Part shown: one piece after another, positions 53,114 to 61,077 of the stretch | Numbering within the stretch: the first letter of the stretch is position 1 | How the letters are laid out: the number at the start of each line of letters is the position of its first letter | Assembly: GCF_013868415.1 (NCBI RefSeq) | Contig: NZ_JACEMT010000033.1 | Span: 1-64,000, forward strand | Source of the DNA: Marinobacterium marinum | Lineage (GTDB): Bacteria > Pseudomonadota > Gammaproteobacteria > Pseudomonadales > Balneatricaceae | Length of the DNA stretch: 64,000 bases | Reading direction: 5' to 3' | Made by a program: the position numbers and the translations under genes | Notes under the pieces: model-generated | What the model saw: the letters and a program-made list of their open reading frames with translations, nothing else | Databases searched by the model: none | What the model was told of the DNA's origin: nothing

Positions 53114-54346
53114 TTAACCGGATCGTTTCTGACTGCGCGCCAACGCACAGCGCATACGAAACGCTTCATTGAAAGGATCTACGACACCAAAACGGCGCGT
53201 GGAAAAAGATGAGGCATCACAGAACAACGTCTGCCCCAGCGCCATTTCGGCAAGCAAACGACCGATACCACCCGACAGGGCAACCCCGCCACCGGAACAG
53301 CCCGTCGCCACCAGCAACCCTTGAACATCCACATCGCCCAATAATGGCTTGCCATCCGGGGTATAACTGGAGACACCGGTCATATAGTGCGCAATCCCCA
53401 AGCGCTCAAGTGCCGGAAAGACGTTCGCCAAGTCCTGCCAACTGCTTTCAAGACACTCAAGGCCATCCGGATCACGGTTGAACAGGTAACCATGAATATC
53501 TTCCGGCAAACACGCCGGGTCCCCGTACACGGCCTGCCTGTCACGCAACCCGAACAGCAGTCCACCCACTTCCGGGCGCGCATAGGCGTTGGCATCAGGC
53601 AGAATCACCATCGGAGACTCAGCCGGAAACAGTGCCTGATCGGCTTCAGTAATCCAGTAATGGCTACGGACCGGCGCCATTGCCAAGTGAATCCCCTGCT
53701 GCGCCAGCATCTGAATAGCCCAGGGCCCTGCACAGCAAATGACCGTCTCGGCTGACATCGGACCGGACGAAGTCTCCACACCCACAATACGGTCCTGCTG
53801 CCGCATCAGAGCATGCACGCGACAATGCTGCACCACCTCGACACCGGCCTGACGCGCAGCCTTGATGTACCCCTGCGCCAACTGCACCGGGTCCATATAG
53901 CCATCAGCAGGCACGAACAGCGCTTCGGCATCGCCCTTTATCGAAAGCCAAGGCGCATGCCGACGAACATCCTCCTGCATCAAAGGCTCGGACACCACGC
54001 CCAAGTTGCTCGCTGTACGCGCCGTATCCCGCAGATATTGCTGCCCCGGCGCATCGGTCGCCAAATGCAGACTGCCAACCTGGCGCAACGGCAGAGGCAC
54101 GTCCAGTATCGAGTCAAGCTGCTCAACAGCCGCGAAGGTTTCAGCCACCAGTGCGGCCATGGCGGGGTCGGGACGTACCCGAGTCAGCAGAGCGGCTGCC
54201 TGACTGGTTGTGGCTGAGGCCAACATTCCCGCCTCAACCAGCCGAATACCTGTCCCTGCCGGCGCCTGCCGAGCCAGCGACCAGGCTGTTGCGGCACCCA
54301 GGATGCCGCCACCGATGATCAGAAAGTCTGTTGAGGGGTACTGCAT
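53114..54346 (-). CDS. FAD-dependent amine oxidoreductase of the AEP regulon
   Basis: This 410-aa DAO-family flavoprotein has N-terminal FAD loop DFLIIGGGILGAATAW and C-terminal TPDGKPLLGDVD...TGCSGGGVALSGGIGRLLAE. The family includes glycine/sarcosine oxidases and the enzymes that act on N-alkylated AEP in phosphonate clusters. A role in converting N-methyl-AEP or AEP is inferred from the context. The start at 54346 has GGAG 8 bp upstream. A 20-bp perfect palindrome lies 12 bp before the start. Confidence 0.85.
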   Translation of the reverse strand: MQYPSTDFLIIGGGILGAATAWSLARQAPAGTGIRLVEAGMLASATTSQAAALLTRVRPDPAMAALVAETFAAVEQLDSILDVPLPLRQVGSLHLATDAPGQQYLRDTARTASNLGVVSEPLMQEDVRRHAPWLSIKGDAEALFVPADGYMDPVQLAQGYIKAARQAGVEVVQHCRVHALMRQQDRIVGVETSSGPMSAETVICCAGPWAIQMLAQQGIHLAMAPVRSHYWITEADQALFPAESPMVILPDANAYARPEVGGLLFGLRDRQAVYGDPACLPEDIHGYLFNRDPDGLECLESSWQDLANVFPALERLGIAHYMTGVSSYTPDGKPLLGDVDVQGLLVATGCSGGGVALSGGIGRLLAEMALGQTLFCDASSFSTRRFGVVDPFNEAFRMRCALARSQKRSG

Positions 54347-54358
54347 GTTGCACACTCC

Positions 54359-54378
54359 AATCTGGTATATACCAGATT
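54359..54378. promoter_or_regulatory. PhnR-type operator, perfect 20-bp palindrome
   Basis: AATCTGGTAT is followed directly by its reverse complement ATACCAGATT. It shares CTGGT-N4-ACCAG with the phnW and phnS sites and lies 12 bp upstream of the FAD gene start, between it and phnR. Confidence 0.85.
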
Positions 54379-54433
54379 ATGGCGTGGCAAAATGACAAGC
54401 CGGTGACAGTGCCGTTACGGGATTATCAGGGAG

Positions 54434-55159
54434 TCAGGACGGACGCTCACCGATACGTACGGAAATTTTCAGGGCATCGTGCAGCCAGTATTCCCGGTCC
54501 AGCTCAAGAAAATTGCCTCGTTGATCAAAGCTGAGACGCTGAATGTACAGCCCCGCCGTCCCCTGGTTCACGTGCAGCGATTCAGCCTCCAGCCCTTTCA
54601 GGGCCAACGGATAAATTTCAATATCGCGATGCTCGGGACACAGGTTGTACTTGTCTCTCAACATTTGCCAGATCGACAGGTCAGTACTTTCACTGAGCAG
54701 CCCCGGACAGTGCGCCGGGTTGATATAGTTATGCTCGACCAGCAGTCCACGCTCGTCGACATAGCGACGACGAAACACATGGTAGATCGGCGTCCCAACC
54801 TCAAGACCGCTGATCTCGCTCAGCCAGACCGGTGTTTCAGTCAGGGTTTTGAACAATGTTTCGGTTCGCGGAGAAAAACCCTGCTCAATCACATATCGAT
54901 TGAATCCCAAATCCCGACTGGGATCATAGCGCAAGCGTTCTGGAGTAATGTACCAGCCCCGTCGGTTGGACCGGAAAATCAGGCCCTCGGCCTCCAGCTG
55001 AGACAGGGCTTGCCGAATCGTAACGCGAGTCGTCCGAAAACGCTCGGACAGCTCCCGCTCGGACGGCAGACGCTGCTGACTGGACAATTGTTCAGCTTCA
55101 ATCCAGTCCCAAAGACGGTCACGAAGCTGAAGGTAGACGGGATAATCGGTGCGGGACAT
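54434..55159 (-). CDS. phnR: GntR family phosphonate regulator PhnR
   Basis: This 241-aa HutC-type GntR regulator has an N-terminal winged HTH (LPSERELSERFRTTRVTIRQALSQLEAEGLI) and a C-terminal UTRA ligand domain (about residues 85-230). Such regulators of AEP operons bind a palindrome of the GT-TATAC type; three CTGGT-N4-ACCAG sites in this cluster fit. It is probably the repressor of phnW-X-DMT, phnSTU and the FAD gene, relieved by AEP or an intermediate. Confidence 0.9.
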   Translation of the reverse strand: MSRTDYPVYLQLRDRLWDWIEAEQLSSQQRLPSERELSERFRTTRVTIRQALSQLEAEGLIFRSNRRGWYITPERLRYDPSRDLGFNRYVIEQGFSPRTETLFKTLTETPVWLSEISGLEVGTPIYHVFRRRYVDERGLLVEHNYINPAHCPGLLSESTDLSIWQMLRDKYNLCPEHRDIEIYPLALKGLEAESLHVNQGTAGLYIQRLSFDQRGNFLELDREYWLHDALKISVRIGERPS

Positions 55160-55269
55160 CGGTTAACTCTGGTTCAGATAATACGATCATGTGACGATCA
55201 GCGCACAAGAATATACACAAAATCGTGCACCTGAATACCGTCACGTCCTATTGGTGATCAAAAGATTGC

Positions 55270-55689
55270 TCAGCGGCAATACTGGAGTGCTTGCAAGGGG
55301 ATTGACAACCAAACACGTTGCATCGGCGTGAGCGTGGGGACCGCGCATGCATCCAGATGGTGAGTTGCCTGCAGGGACAGGCCGTCATCAAGCACCAGCT
55401 CCAGCCGTCTTCCGGTTTGACGGGCACAACGTCCCGACAAAATAAGATGCATGTCCGGGTCCGGCCCCCAAGGGCCCTGCAGCACACACACATCCTCGGG
55501 CGCAAAAACCAGTTCGCCCCGACTACAGGCTGGCAGGAATGCCCGGCAGTCCTGGGCCTTTCCTGCCACCCATACCCTACCCGCAGCATCCACTTTAACC
55601 GGTAACCGGTTTGGCGTTTCCAGTGTATCCATCAGCATTGAAGGGAGTGTCGTCAAAGGGGTAACCAGTGCGTTCATTGCGCCGTCCAT
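55270..55689 (-). CDS. Orphan TOBE-like domain protein
   Basis: This 139-aa reading frame resembles the C-terminal TOBE domain of the nearby PhnT ATPase. GELVFAPEDVCVLQG corresponds to GTLGFRPESARLQA, RRLELVLDDG to VRLEMMLDQE, and VWLSIPLQALQYC to LWLSVPREALKFY. No ATPase motifs are present. It may be a decayed duplicate of phnT or a stand-alone ligand-binding domain. The start is uncertain (ATG at 55689 or 55677) and no strong ribosome binding site is visible, so coding status is only moderately supported. Confidence 0.5.
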   Translation of the reverse strand: MDGAMNALVTPLTTLPSMLMDTLETPNRLPVKVDAAGRVWVAGKAQDCRAFLPACSRGELVFAPEDVCVLQGPWGPDPDMHLILSGRCARQTGRRLELVLDDGLSLQATHHLDACAVPTLTPMQRVWLSIPLQALQYCR

Positions 55690-55757
55690 GCGGTTTTTAC
55701 GTGTTTACAAGCTTACCCTAACGGCTTTAAGTGACGTTCCAGTGACAACGCTTGCGC

Positions 55758-55785
55758 TTTACACCCACCCCGCCACTGCTACAAT
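55758..55785 (+). promoter_or_regulatory. Sigma-70-type promoter of the decarboxylase gene
   Basis: TTTACA (55758-55763) and TACAAT (55780-55785) are separated by 16 bp, with a TGC extended -10. Both hexamers match the consensus at five of six positions. The start codon is 52 bp downstream. Confidence 0.6.
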
Positions 55786-55837
55786 TGCGAACTATCCAAA
55801 CCTCTTGGACATCGCCCTAATTTGCAGGACTGTGTGA

Positions 55838-58093
55838 ATGAAATTTCGTTTTCCTGTCGTCGTGATCGACGAAGATTATCGCTCCGAAAACATTTCAGGC
55901 TCAGGTATTCGGGACCTGGCTGAAGCGATCAGCCGCGAGGGAATGGAGGTCATCGGTTTCACCAGCTATGGTGACCTGACTTCATTCGCACAGCAGGCCA
56001 GCCGCGCTTCCAGCTTTATCCTGTCCATCGACGATGAGGAGTTTGGCTCCGGCTCAGATGAGGACGTTAACAAGGCTCTGGAGTCCATTCGCAAATTTAT
56101 CGGCGAGGTGCGCAAACGCAACGCCGACATTCCGGTCTTTCTGTACGGTGAAACCCGCACTTCACGCCATATTTCCAATGATATCCTGCGCGAGCTGCAC
56201 GGCTTCATCCACATGTTCGAGGACACGCCGGAGTTCGTGGCACGCCATATTATCCGCGAAGCGACCAAGTACCTGGAAAGTCTCGCGCCGCCCTTTTTCA
56301 GTGCACTGATGGACTACGCCAGTGACAGCTCCTACTCCTGGCACTGCCCGGGCCACTCCGGCGGCGTGGCTTTTCTGAAGAGCCCGGTTGGCCAGATGTT
56401 CCACCAGTTCTTTGGCGAAAACATGCTGCGTGCCGATGTCTGCAATGCGGTCGAAGAGCTAGGCCAGCTGCTGGACCACACCGGCCCGGTATCGGCCAGC
56501 GAAGCCAACGCTGCGCGCATCTTCAACGCCGACCACCTGTTCTTTGTCACCAACGGCACCTCCACTTCCAACAAGGTGGTCTGGCATTCCACGGTGGCGC
56601 CGGGCGATATCGTGGTGGTCGACCGTAACTGCCACAAATCGATCTTGCACTCGATCATCATGACCGGGGCAATCCCCGTGTTCCTGATGCCGACCCGTAA
56701 CAACTACGGCATCATCGGCCCAATTCCAAAGAGTGAATTCGACCCGGAAACGATCCGCAAGAAAATCGAGGCCAACCCCTTCGCACGCGAAGCGAAGAAC
56801 AAGAAGCCGCGCATTCTGACCATCACCCAGAGCACCTACGACGGCATCGTCTACAACGTCGAAACCATCAAGGAGATGCTGGGCAACACCATCGACACCC
56901 TGCACTTTGATGAAGCCTGGCTGCCCCATGCGACCTTCCACGACTTCTATCACAACATGCACGCCATTGGAGAAGGCCGCCCGCGTTCGGACGAAACCCT
57001 GGTGTTCGCTACCCAGTCGACTCACAAACTGCTGGCTGGCCTCTCCCAGGCCTCGCAAATTCTGGTACAGGACGGCAACAACCGAAAGCTGGACACCCAT
57101 CGCTTCAACGAGTCCTATCTAATGCACTCATCCACCAGCCCACAGTACGCGATCATCGCCTCCTGCGACGTGGCAGCGGCGATGATGGAGCCTCCGGGCG
57201 GCAAGGCACTGGTGGAAGAGTCGCTGCTGGAAGCGATCGACTTCCGTCGCGCCATGCACAAGGTGGACGAGGAGTTCGGCGAGCACGACTGGTGGTTCAA
57301 GGTCTGGGGGCCGGATGTTCAGGCCGAAGAAGGCCTGGGTGATCGCGATAACTGGATCATCCACGACGATGATGACTGGCATGGTTTCGGCAAGATCGAT
57401 TCCGGCTTCAACATGCTGGACCCGATCAAGTCCACCATCATCACCCCGGGACTTAACCTGAAAGGCGAATTTGACGAAATCGGTATTCCCGCGGCCATCG
57501 TCAGCAAGTACCTGGCCGAGCACGGCATCATCATCGAGAAGACAGGGCTGTACTCCTTCTTCATCATGTTCACCATCGGCATCACCAAGGGCCGCTGGAA
57601 CTCCATGGTGACCGAGCTGCAGCAGTTCAAGGATGACTACGACCAGAACCTGCCGATGTGGCGGGTGATGCCGGAGTTCGCCAAGCGCTATCCGCAGTAT
57701 GAGCGCGTCGGCCTGCGCGATCTCTGTACCGAGATCCACAACGTCTACAAACAGTACGATGTAGCGCGTATCACCACCGAGATGTACCTGTCCAACATCG
57801 AACCGGCGATGACCCCGGCCGATGCCTGGGCGAAGATGGCCCATCGCGATGTGGAACGCGTCTCCATCGATGCCCTGGAAGGCCGCGTCACCGCCATGCT
57901 GGTCACGCCTTACCCGCCGGGCATTCCCCTGCTGGTACCGGGCGAACGCTTCAACAAGACCATCGTGCGTTACCTGCAGTTTGCCCGCGACTTCAACTCC
58001 CGTTTCCCCGGATTTGAAACCGATGTACATGGCCTGGTACGCGAAGAGGTTAACGGAAAAGATGCTTACTTCGTGGATGTCGTGAAAGACTGA
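55838..58093 (+). CDS. Orn/Lys/Arg decarboxylase family protein (LdcA-like)
   Basis: This 751-aa fold-I PLP decarboxylase is the same length as Pseudomonas LdcA and colinear with it. Landmarks are SWHCPGHSGGVAFLKSPVGQ, HFDEAW and the PLP lysine in QSTHKLLAGLSQAS near residue 397; the N-terminal wing domain (about residues 1-140) is response-regulator-like. It would make cadaverine, agmatine or putrescine; the substrate cannot be fixed from sequence alone. It is monocistronic with its own promoter and terminator. Confidence 0.93.
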   Translation: MKFRFPVVVIDEDYRSENISGSGIRDLAEAISREGMEVIGFTSYGDLTSFAQQASRASSFILSIDDEEFGSGSDEDVNKALESIRKFIGEVRKRNADIPVFLYGETRTSRHISNDILRELHGFIHMFEDTPEFVARHIIREATKYLESLAPPFFSALMDYASDSSYSWHCPGHSGGVAFLKSPVGQMFHQFFGENMLRADVCNAVEELGQLLDHTGPVSASEANAARIFNADHLFFVTNGTSTSNKVVWHSTVAPGDIVVVDRNCHKSILHSIIMTGAIPVFLMPTRNNYGIIGPIPKSEFDPETIRKKIEANPFAREAKNKKPRILTITQSTYDGIVYNVETIKEMLGNTIDTLHFDEAWLPHATFHDFYHNMHAIGEGRPRSDETLVFATQSTHKLLAGLSQASQILVQDGNNRKLDTHRFNESYLMHSSTSPQYAIIASCDVAAAMMEPPGGKALVEESLLEAIDFRRAMHKVDEEFGEHDWWFKVWGPDVQAEEGLGDRDNWIIHDDDDWHGFGKIDSGFNMLDPIKSTIITPGLNLKGEFDEIGIPAAIVSKYLAEHGIIIEKTGLYSFFIMFTIGITKGRWNSMVTELQQFKDDYDQNLPMWRVMPEFAKRYPQYERVGLRDLCTEIHNVYKQYDVARITTEMYLSNIEPAMTPADAWAKMAHRDVERVSIDALEGRVTAMLVTPYPPGIPLLVPGERFNKTIVRYLQFARDFNSRFPGFETDVHGLVREEVNGKDAYFVDVVKD

Positions 58094-58115
58094 TACGTGG
58101 CACAGCCTCCTACCT

Positions 58116-58143
58116 GAAAGCGCCCCCTTGCGGGGCGCTTTTC
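58116..58143 (+). terminator. Rho-independent terminator of the decarboxylase gene
   Basis: AAAGCGCCCC and GGGGCGCTTT form a 10-bp stem followed by TTTTC-type residues, 23 bp after the stop. It is shared with the convergent chemoreceptor gene. Confidence 0.88.
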
Positions 58144-58151
58144 GTTGAGTA

Positions 58152-60146
58152 TCAGCGCGTGTTCAGCTGCACCCGGTCTTCCAGAATAGTCAGTTTCTCA
58201 ACGATCTCGCCGGAGATTTGTGCGACCTGGTCATAACAGGCTTCAGCCTGCCCCAGCTCTCCCGCCGACCGGTACTGAATCGCTTGTTTCACCAAAGCAT
58301 GCAGCCGTTCGTGCGGCCCTTCAATACTGCTGAACTCCTGCATCTGACCATATTTCTGCTTGCCGTCCGAGTAGTACCATTTGCCAAAGGCACAATCGAA
58401 ATGCGAAACCGCTTCCTGCTCGGTCAACGTCGACTCACCATCCAAAAAGCTGCGCAGGCGTGTTTTCCAAGACAGATGGGCAGACTTGGCAGCACTCAGA
58501 TCAATCCCGTCCACATTGGTTTCGAAGTGGCTGACTTCATTGAGCAGGTTATTGACATAACCGCTGATGCCCTGGGTGACACCAACCGACTGCTTGGAGT
58601 AGATCGTCGTACGCCGGGATTCATCCGCAATGCTGTTGATATGGCGGTCCATATCCTGCGCCACCTGACTCTGCTCTTCTGACGCTGTCGCAATTTGCGT
58701 ATTCATGTCGGAAATCACGCTGACAGAATCCACAATCCGCAAAATGACACTGCGAGCCTCTTCAGCGTTGGCCACACTCTCTTCAGCCAAGCTCTGGCTG
58801 GTGATAATAGCATCCACCGCCGAAACCGACTGTTTCTGCAAGCGCTGTACAATACGCGCAATGCTCTCGGTCGACTGCTGGGTACGTTGAGCCAGGGTAC
58901 GCACTTCATCTGCCACAACCGCAAATCCGCGCCCTTGCTCACCGGCACGGGCCGCTTCGATCGCGGCATTCAGAGCCAGCAGATTGGTCTGCTCCGCTAC
59001 TGCCGTGATTACGTCCAGAATCTGACTGACTTCTTCACTGCCCTTGGCCAGGTCATGAATAACGTCTACGGAGCTGCGCACCTGATCGGCCACCGCCCCT
59101 ATCTGATCACTGACTTCCGCCACCAGGCGCTGTCCGCCTTTGGCCGAGTCGTTGGCCGACTCCGCCGCAACAGCCGCATTAGCAGCACTGTGCGCAACTT
59201 CCTGCACCGTCGCCGCCATTTCCGCCACGGCAGCAGCCACCATTTCGATCTGCGCCTGCTGAGATGAGACCCCCCGGTCCGTATCCGAAAGGTCGGCATT
59301 CACCTGGCTGATACCGGTGCTGATCCGACTCGATGTCTGCGTCACCTTGTACAGCAGCTCTCCAATTTCACGGATGATTTCATTGTAAGCCGTATAGTTC
59401 TGGCCCACTTCGTTATTGGGGTTGTCCACCTCGATGGGAACCGAGAAATTACCCTGCGACAGAATGCGCAGGTGGTCACGCAGATTCTTGATCTGCCGAA
59501 ACATCACCGTCAAACCAAACGCACGCCCCATGACAATCAACAACAGCACGACGGCGGTTACCCCCAGCGCGATATTCTGCAACAGACGCTGTTCGGCAAT
59601 AGCATCCTGTTCCATCATGCCAACGGCCTTGTTCATTTCGGTCAGAACGTCTAATGAACCCGCCTGCAGTTGCATCAGCTCTGTCGCCCCGCCAGCACCT
59701 GCCGCCTGCACCAGGCGCTCAACATTCCCGCGATAATCCCGCCAGACCTGGCCCACACGTTCAAGCTGAATCCGTGCCTCACCCCGTACCGGCTTTATAC
59801 CCAGCTCCGCACTCCCCTCCAGCAAGGCTCGATGTGCCGTGTCAAAGCTGCGCATAGTCGCTCGAGGCAGATCAGCCTGGATCACGCCCTGTTGCAACAG
59901 CAGGGTTTCCTTCGCCAGACGCTGACTCAGCATCCGCTGCTTCCCCGCCAGGTTAATCGCTGTCGCACCGTCACTGCCGGCCATCCAGACCGCAACGCCG
60001 ATCAAGGCCGTCAGTACGAAAATCAAAACATAGGAAAACATGAATTGCGCATCCAGCGAGCGCAGTCCAATCATTTCCAGAATCCGTTCCAACGCCTTGC
60101 CGGTACGGTAACGAATGGAGTGTCTATTGGGTAGGTACTTGAACAT
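58152..60146 (-). CDS. Methyl-accepting chemotaxis protein, PilJ-type sensor with CZB domain
   Basis: This 664-aa receptor has a first membrane helix (about 36-57) and a periplasmic PilJ-type helical sensor with [21 protein letters not shown], the nitrate-sensor-like P-box. A second helix (about 185-205) follows, then HAMP, then the signalling hairpin [31 protein letters not shown]. The C-terminus is a CZB zinc-binding domain with [13 protein letters not shown] and GPHERLH supplying His/Cys ligands. It may sense nitrate or a related anion, with zinc or oxidant input. The start at 60146 has AGGAACG upstream. Confidence 0.92.
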   Translation of the reverse strand: MFKYLPNRHSIRYRTGKALERILEMIGLRSLDAQFMFSYVLIFVLTALIGVAVWMAGSDGATAINLAGKQRMLSQRLAKETLLLQQGVIQADLPRATMRSFDTAHRALLEGSAELGIKPVRGEARIQLERVGQVWRDYRGNVERLVQAAGAGGATELMQLQAGSLDVLTEMNKAVGMMEQDAIAEQRLLQNIALGVTAVVLLLIVMGRAFGLTVMFRQIKNLRDHLRILSQGNFSVPIEVDNPNNEVGQNYTAYNEIIREIGELLYKVTQTSSRISTGISQVNADLSDTDRGVSSQQAQIEMVAAAVAEMAATVQEVAHSAANAAVAAESANDSAKGGQRLVAEVSDQIGAVADQVRSSVDVIHDLAKGSEEVSQILDVITAVAEQTNLLALNAAIEAARAGEQGRGFAVVADEVRTLAQRTQQSTESIARIVQRLQKQSVSAVDAIITSQSLAEESVANAEEARSVILRIVDSVSVISDMNTQIATASEEQSQVAQDMDRHINSIADESRRTTIYSKQSVGVTQGISGYVNNLLNEVSHFETNVDGIDLSAAKSAHLSWKTRLRSFLDGESTLTEQEAVSHFDCAFGKWYYSDGKQKYGQMQEFSSIEGPHERLHALVKQAIQYRSAGELGQAEACYDQVAQISGEIVEKLTILEDRVQLNTR

Positions 60147-60344
60147 CAATGCGTTCCTGGTCCTGTGGAATTTAAAGATGTGTAGAGAGTGACAGCATAA
60201 ACCGACAGTCCAATGAAGGCTATCCAATCATGCCCGGATCACCGGTAATCCGGTATTGTCTTGACCTTACCCCAGGAATCTGGCGAACGCCCCCTCACTG
60301 ACTGCCCATCAGACCCACCGACCCCGGGTAACTTTCGGCAAGCA

Positions 60345-60370
60345 ATAAAAAAGGGGGCTGACGCCCCCTT
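60345..60370 (-). terminator. Rho-independent terminator of the YjdM-like gene
   Basis: Read on the minus strand, AAGGGGGC and GCCCCCTT pair around a 4-nt loop and are followed by TTTTTTATT, 5 bp after the stop of the gene. Confidence 0.92.
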
Positions 60371-60374
60371 GGTA

Positions 60375-60956
60375 TTACTTCTGTTTCTTGACGAACTTGG
60401 TCAGGATAACAATTTGCTGACCTTCCACACGCCCTTCGATATGCTCGGGATTATCCGGCACCAGTGAAATATTCCGTACCGCCGTGCCGCGCTTGGCCGT
60501 CAGGCTGGAACCCTTGACGTTCAGGTCCTTGATCAGGGTAACGGTATCTCCTGCTTCGAGAACCGCACCATTGCTGTCCAAGTGACGCACGACCTCATCG
60601 TCCGACAGGTGGTCACCGGTTGCCTCGGCCCAGGATTGAGTTTCATCATCCAGGTACATCATATCCAACAGGTCCTGTGGCCAACCTTCGCCGCGCAGGC
60701 GGTTCAGCATGCGCCAGGCCACCACCTGAACCGCCGGTACCTGGCTCCACATGCTGTCATTCAGGCAGCGCCAGTGGTTGGGGTCCATCTGCTCGGGATC
60801 ATCCATCTGGGCACGGCAGACCGCGCACGCAAGAATCGATTGATCGACACTGTCATCTCCCGATGGCGGTACCATAAACGCCGCAAGATTTTCAGTTGCG
60901 CCACAAAGTTCACACTTGGATTCACTACGGGTGTGCAGAGCCTGTTCGATTGTCAT
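60375..60956 (-). CDS. PhnA/YjdM-like zinc-ribbon protein
   Basis: This 193-aa cytoplasmic protein has an N-terminal zinc ribbon (CELCGATE and CAVCRAQ, two CxxC pairs). A middle helical region precedes a C-terminal PhnA-family SH3-like domain with DLNVKGSSLTAKRGTAVRNISLV and GQQIVILTKFVKK. Despite the old name, this family is not shown to act in phosphonate catabolism. It is separate from the AEP cluster and has its own terminator. Confidence 0.9.
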   Translation of the reverse strand: MTIEQALHTRSESKCELCGATENLAAFMVPPSGDDSVDQSILACAVCRAQMDDPEQMDPNHWRCLNDSMWSQVPAVQVVAWRMLNRLRGEGWPQDLLDMMYLDDETQSWAEATGDHLSDDEVVRHLDSNGAVLEAGDTVTLIKDLNVKGSSLTAKRGTAVRNISLVPDNPEHIEGRVEGQQIVILTKFVKKQK

Positions 60957-61023
60957 GATCGACCCTCCTGTTGATAAAGGCGCGCATTATGCCAGAAACC
61001 ATCGTTTTTTTGGGGCCTTACAC

Positions 61024-61052
61024 AAAAAAAGGCTACCGTTCGGTAGCCTTTT
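61024..61052 (-). terminator. Rho-independent terminator of the KamA-family gene
   Basis: On the minus strand, AAGGCTACCG and CGGTAGCCTT form a stem and are followed by a TTTTTTT run. It lies 26 bp after the stop. Confidence 0.92.
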
Positions 61053-61077
61053 CCATTGAACACACGGCAGTGCATCA

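Noticed and set aside
55190-55259. A fourth PhnR site upstream of phnR itself
   Set aside because: GTGTATATTC-like sequence is present, but the CTGGT/ACCAG arms are missing.
60241-60254. ACCGGTAATCCGGT hairpin upstream of the chemoreceptor gene
   Set aside because: It is a short 5-bp stem with no supporting context and could easily arise by chance.
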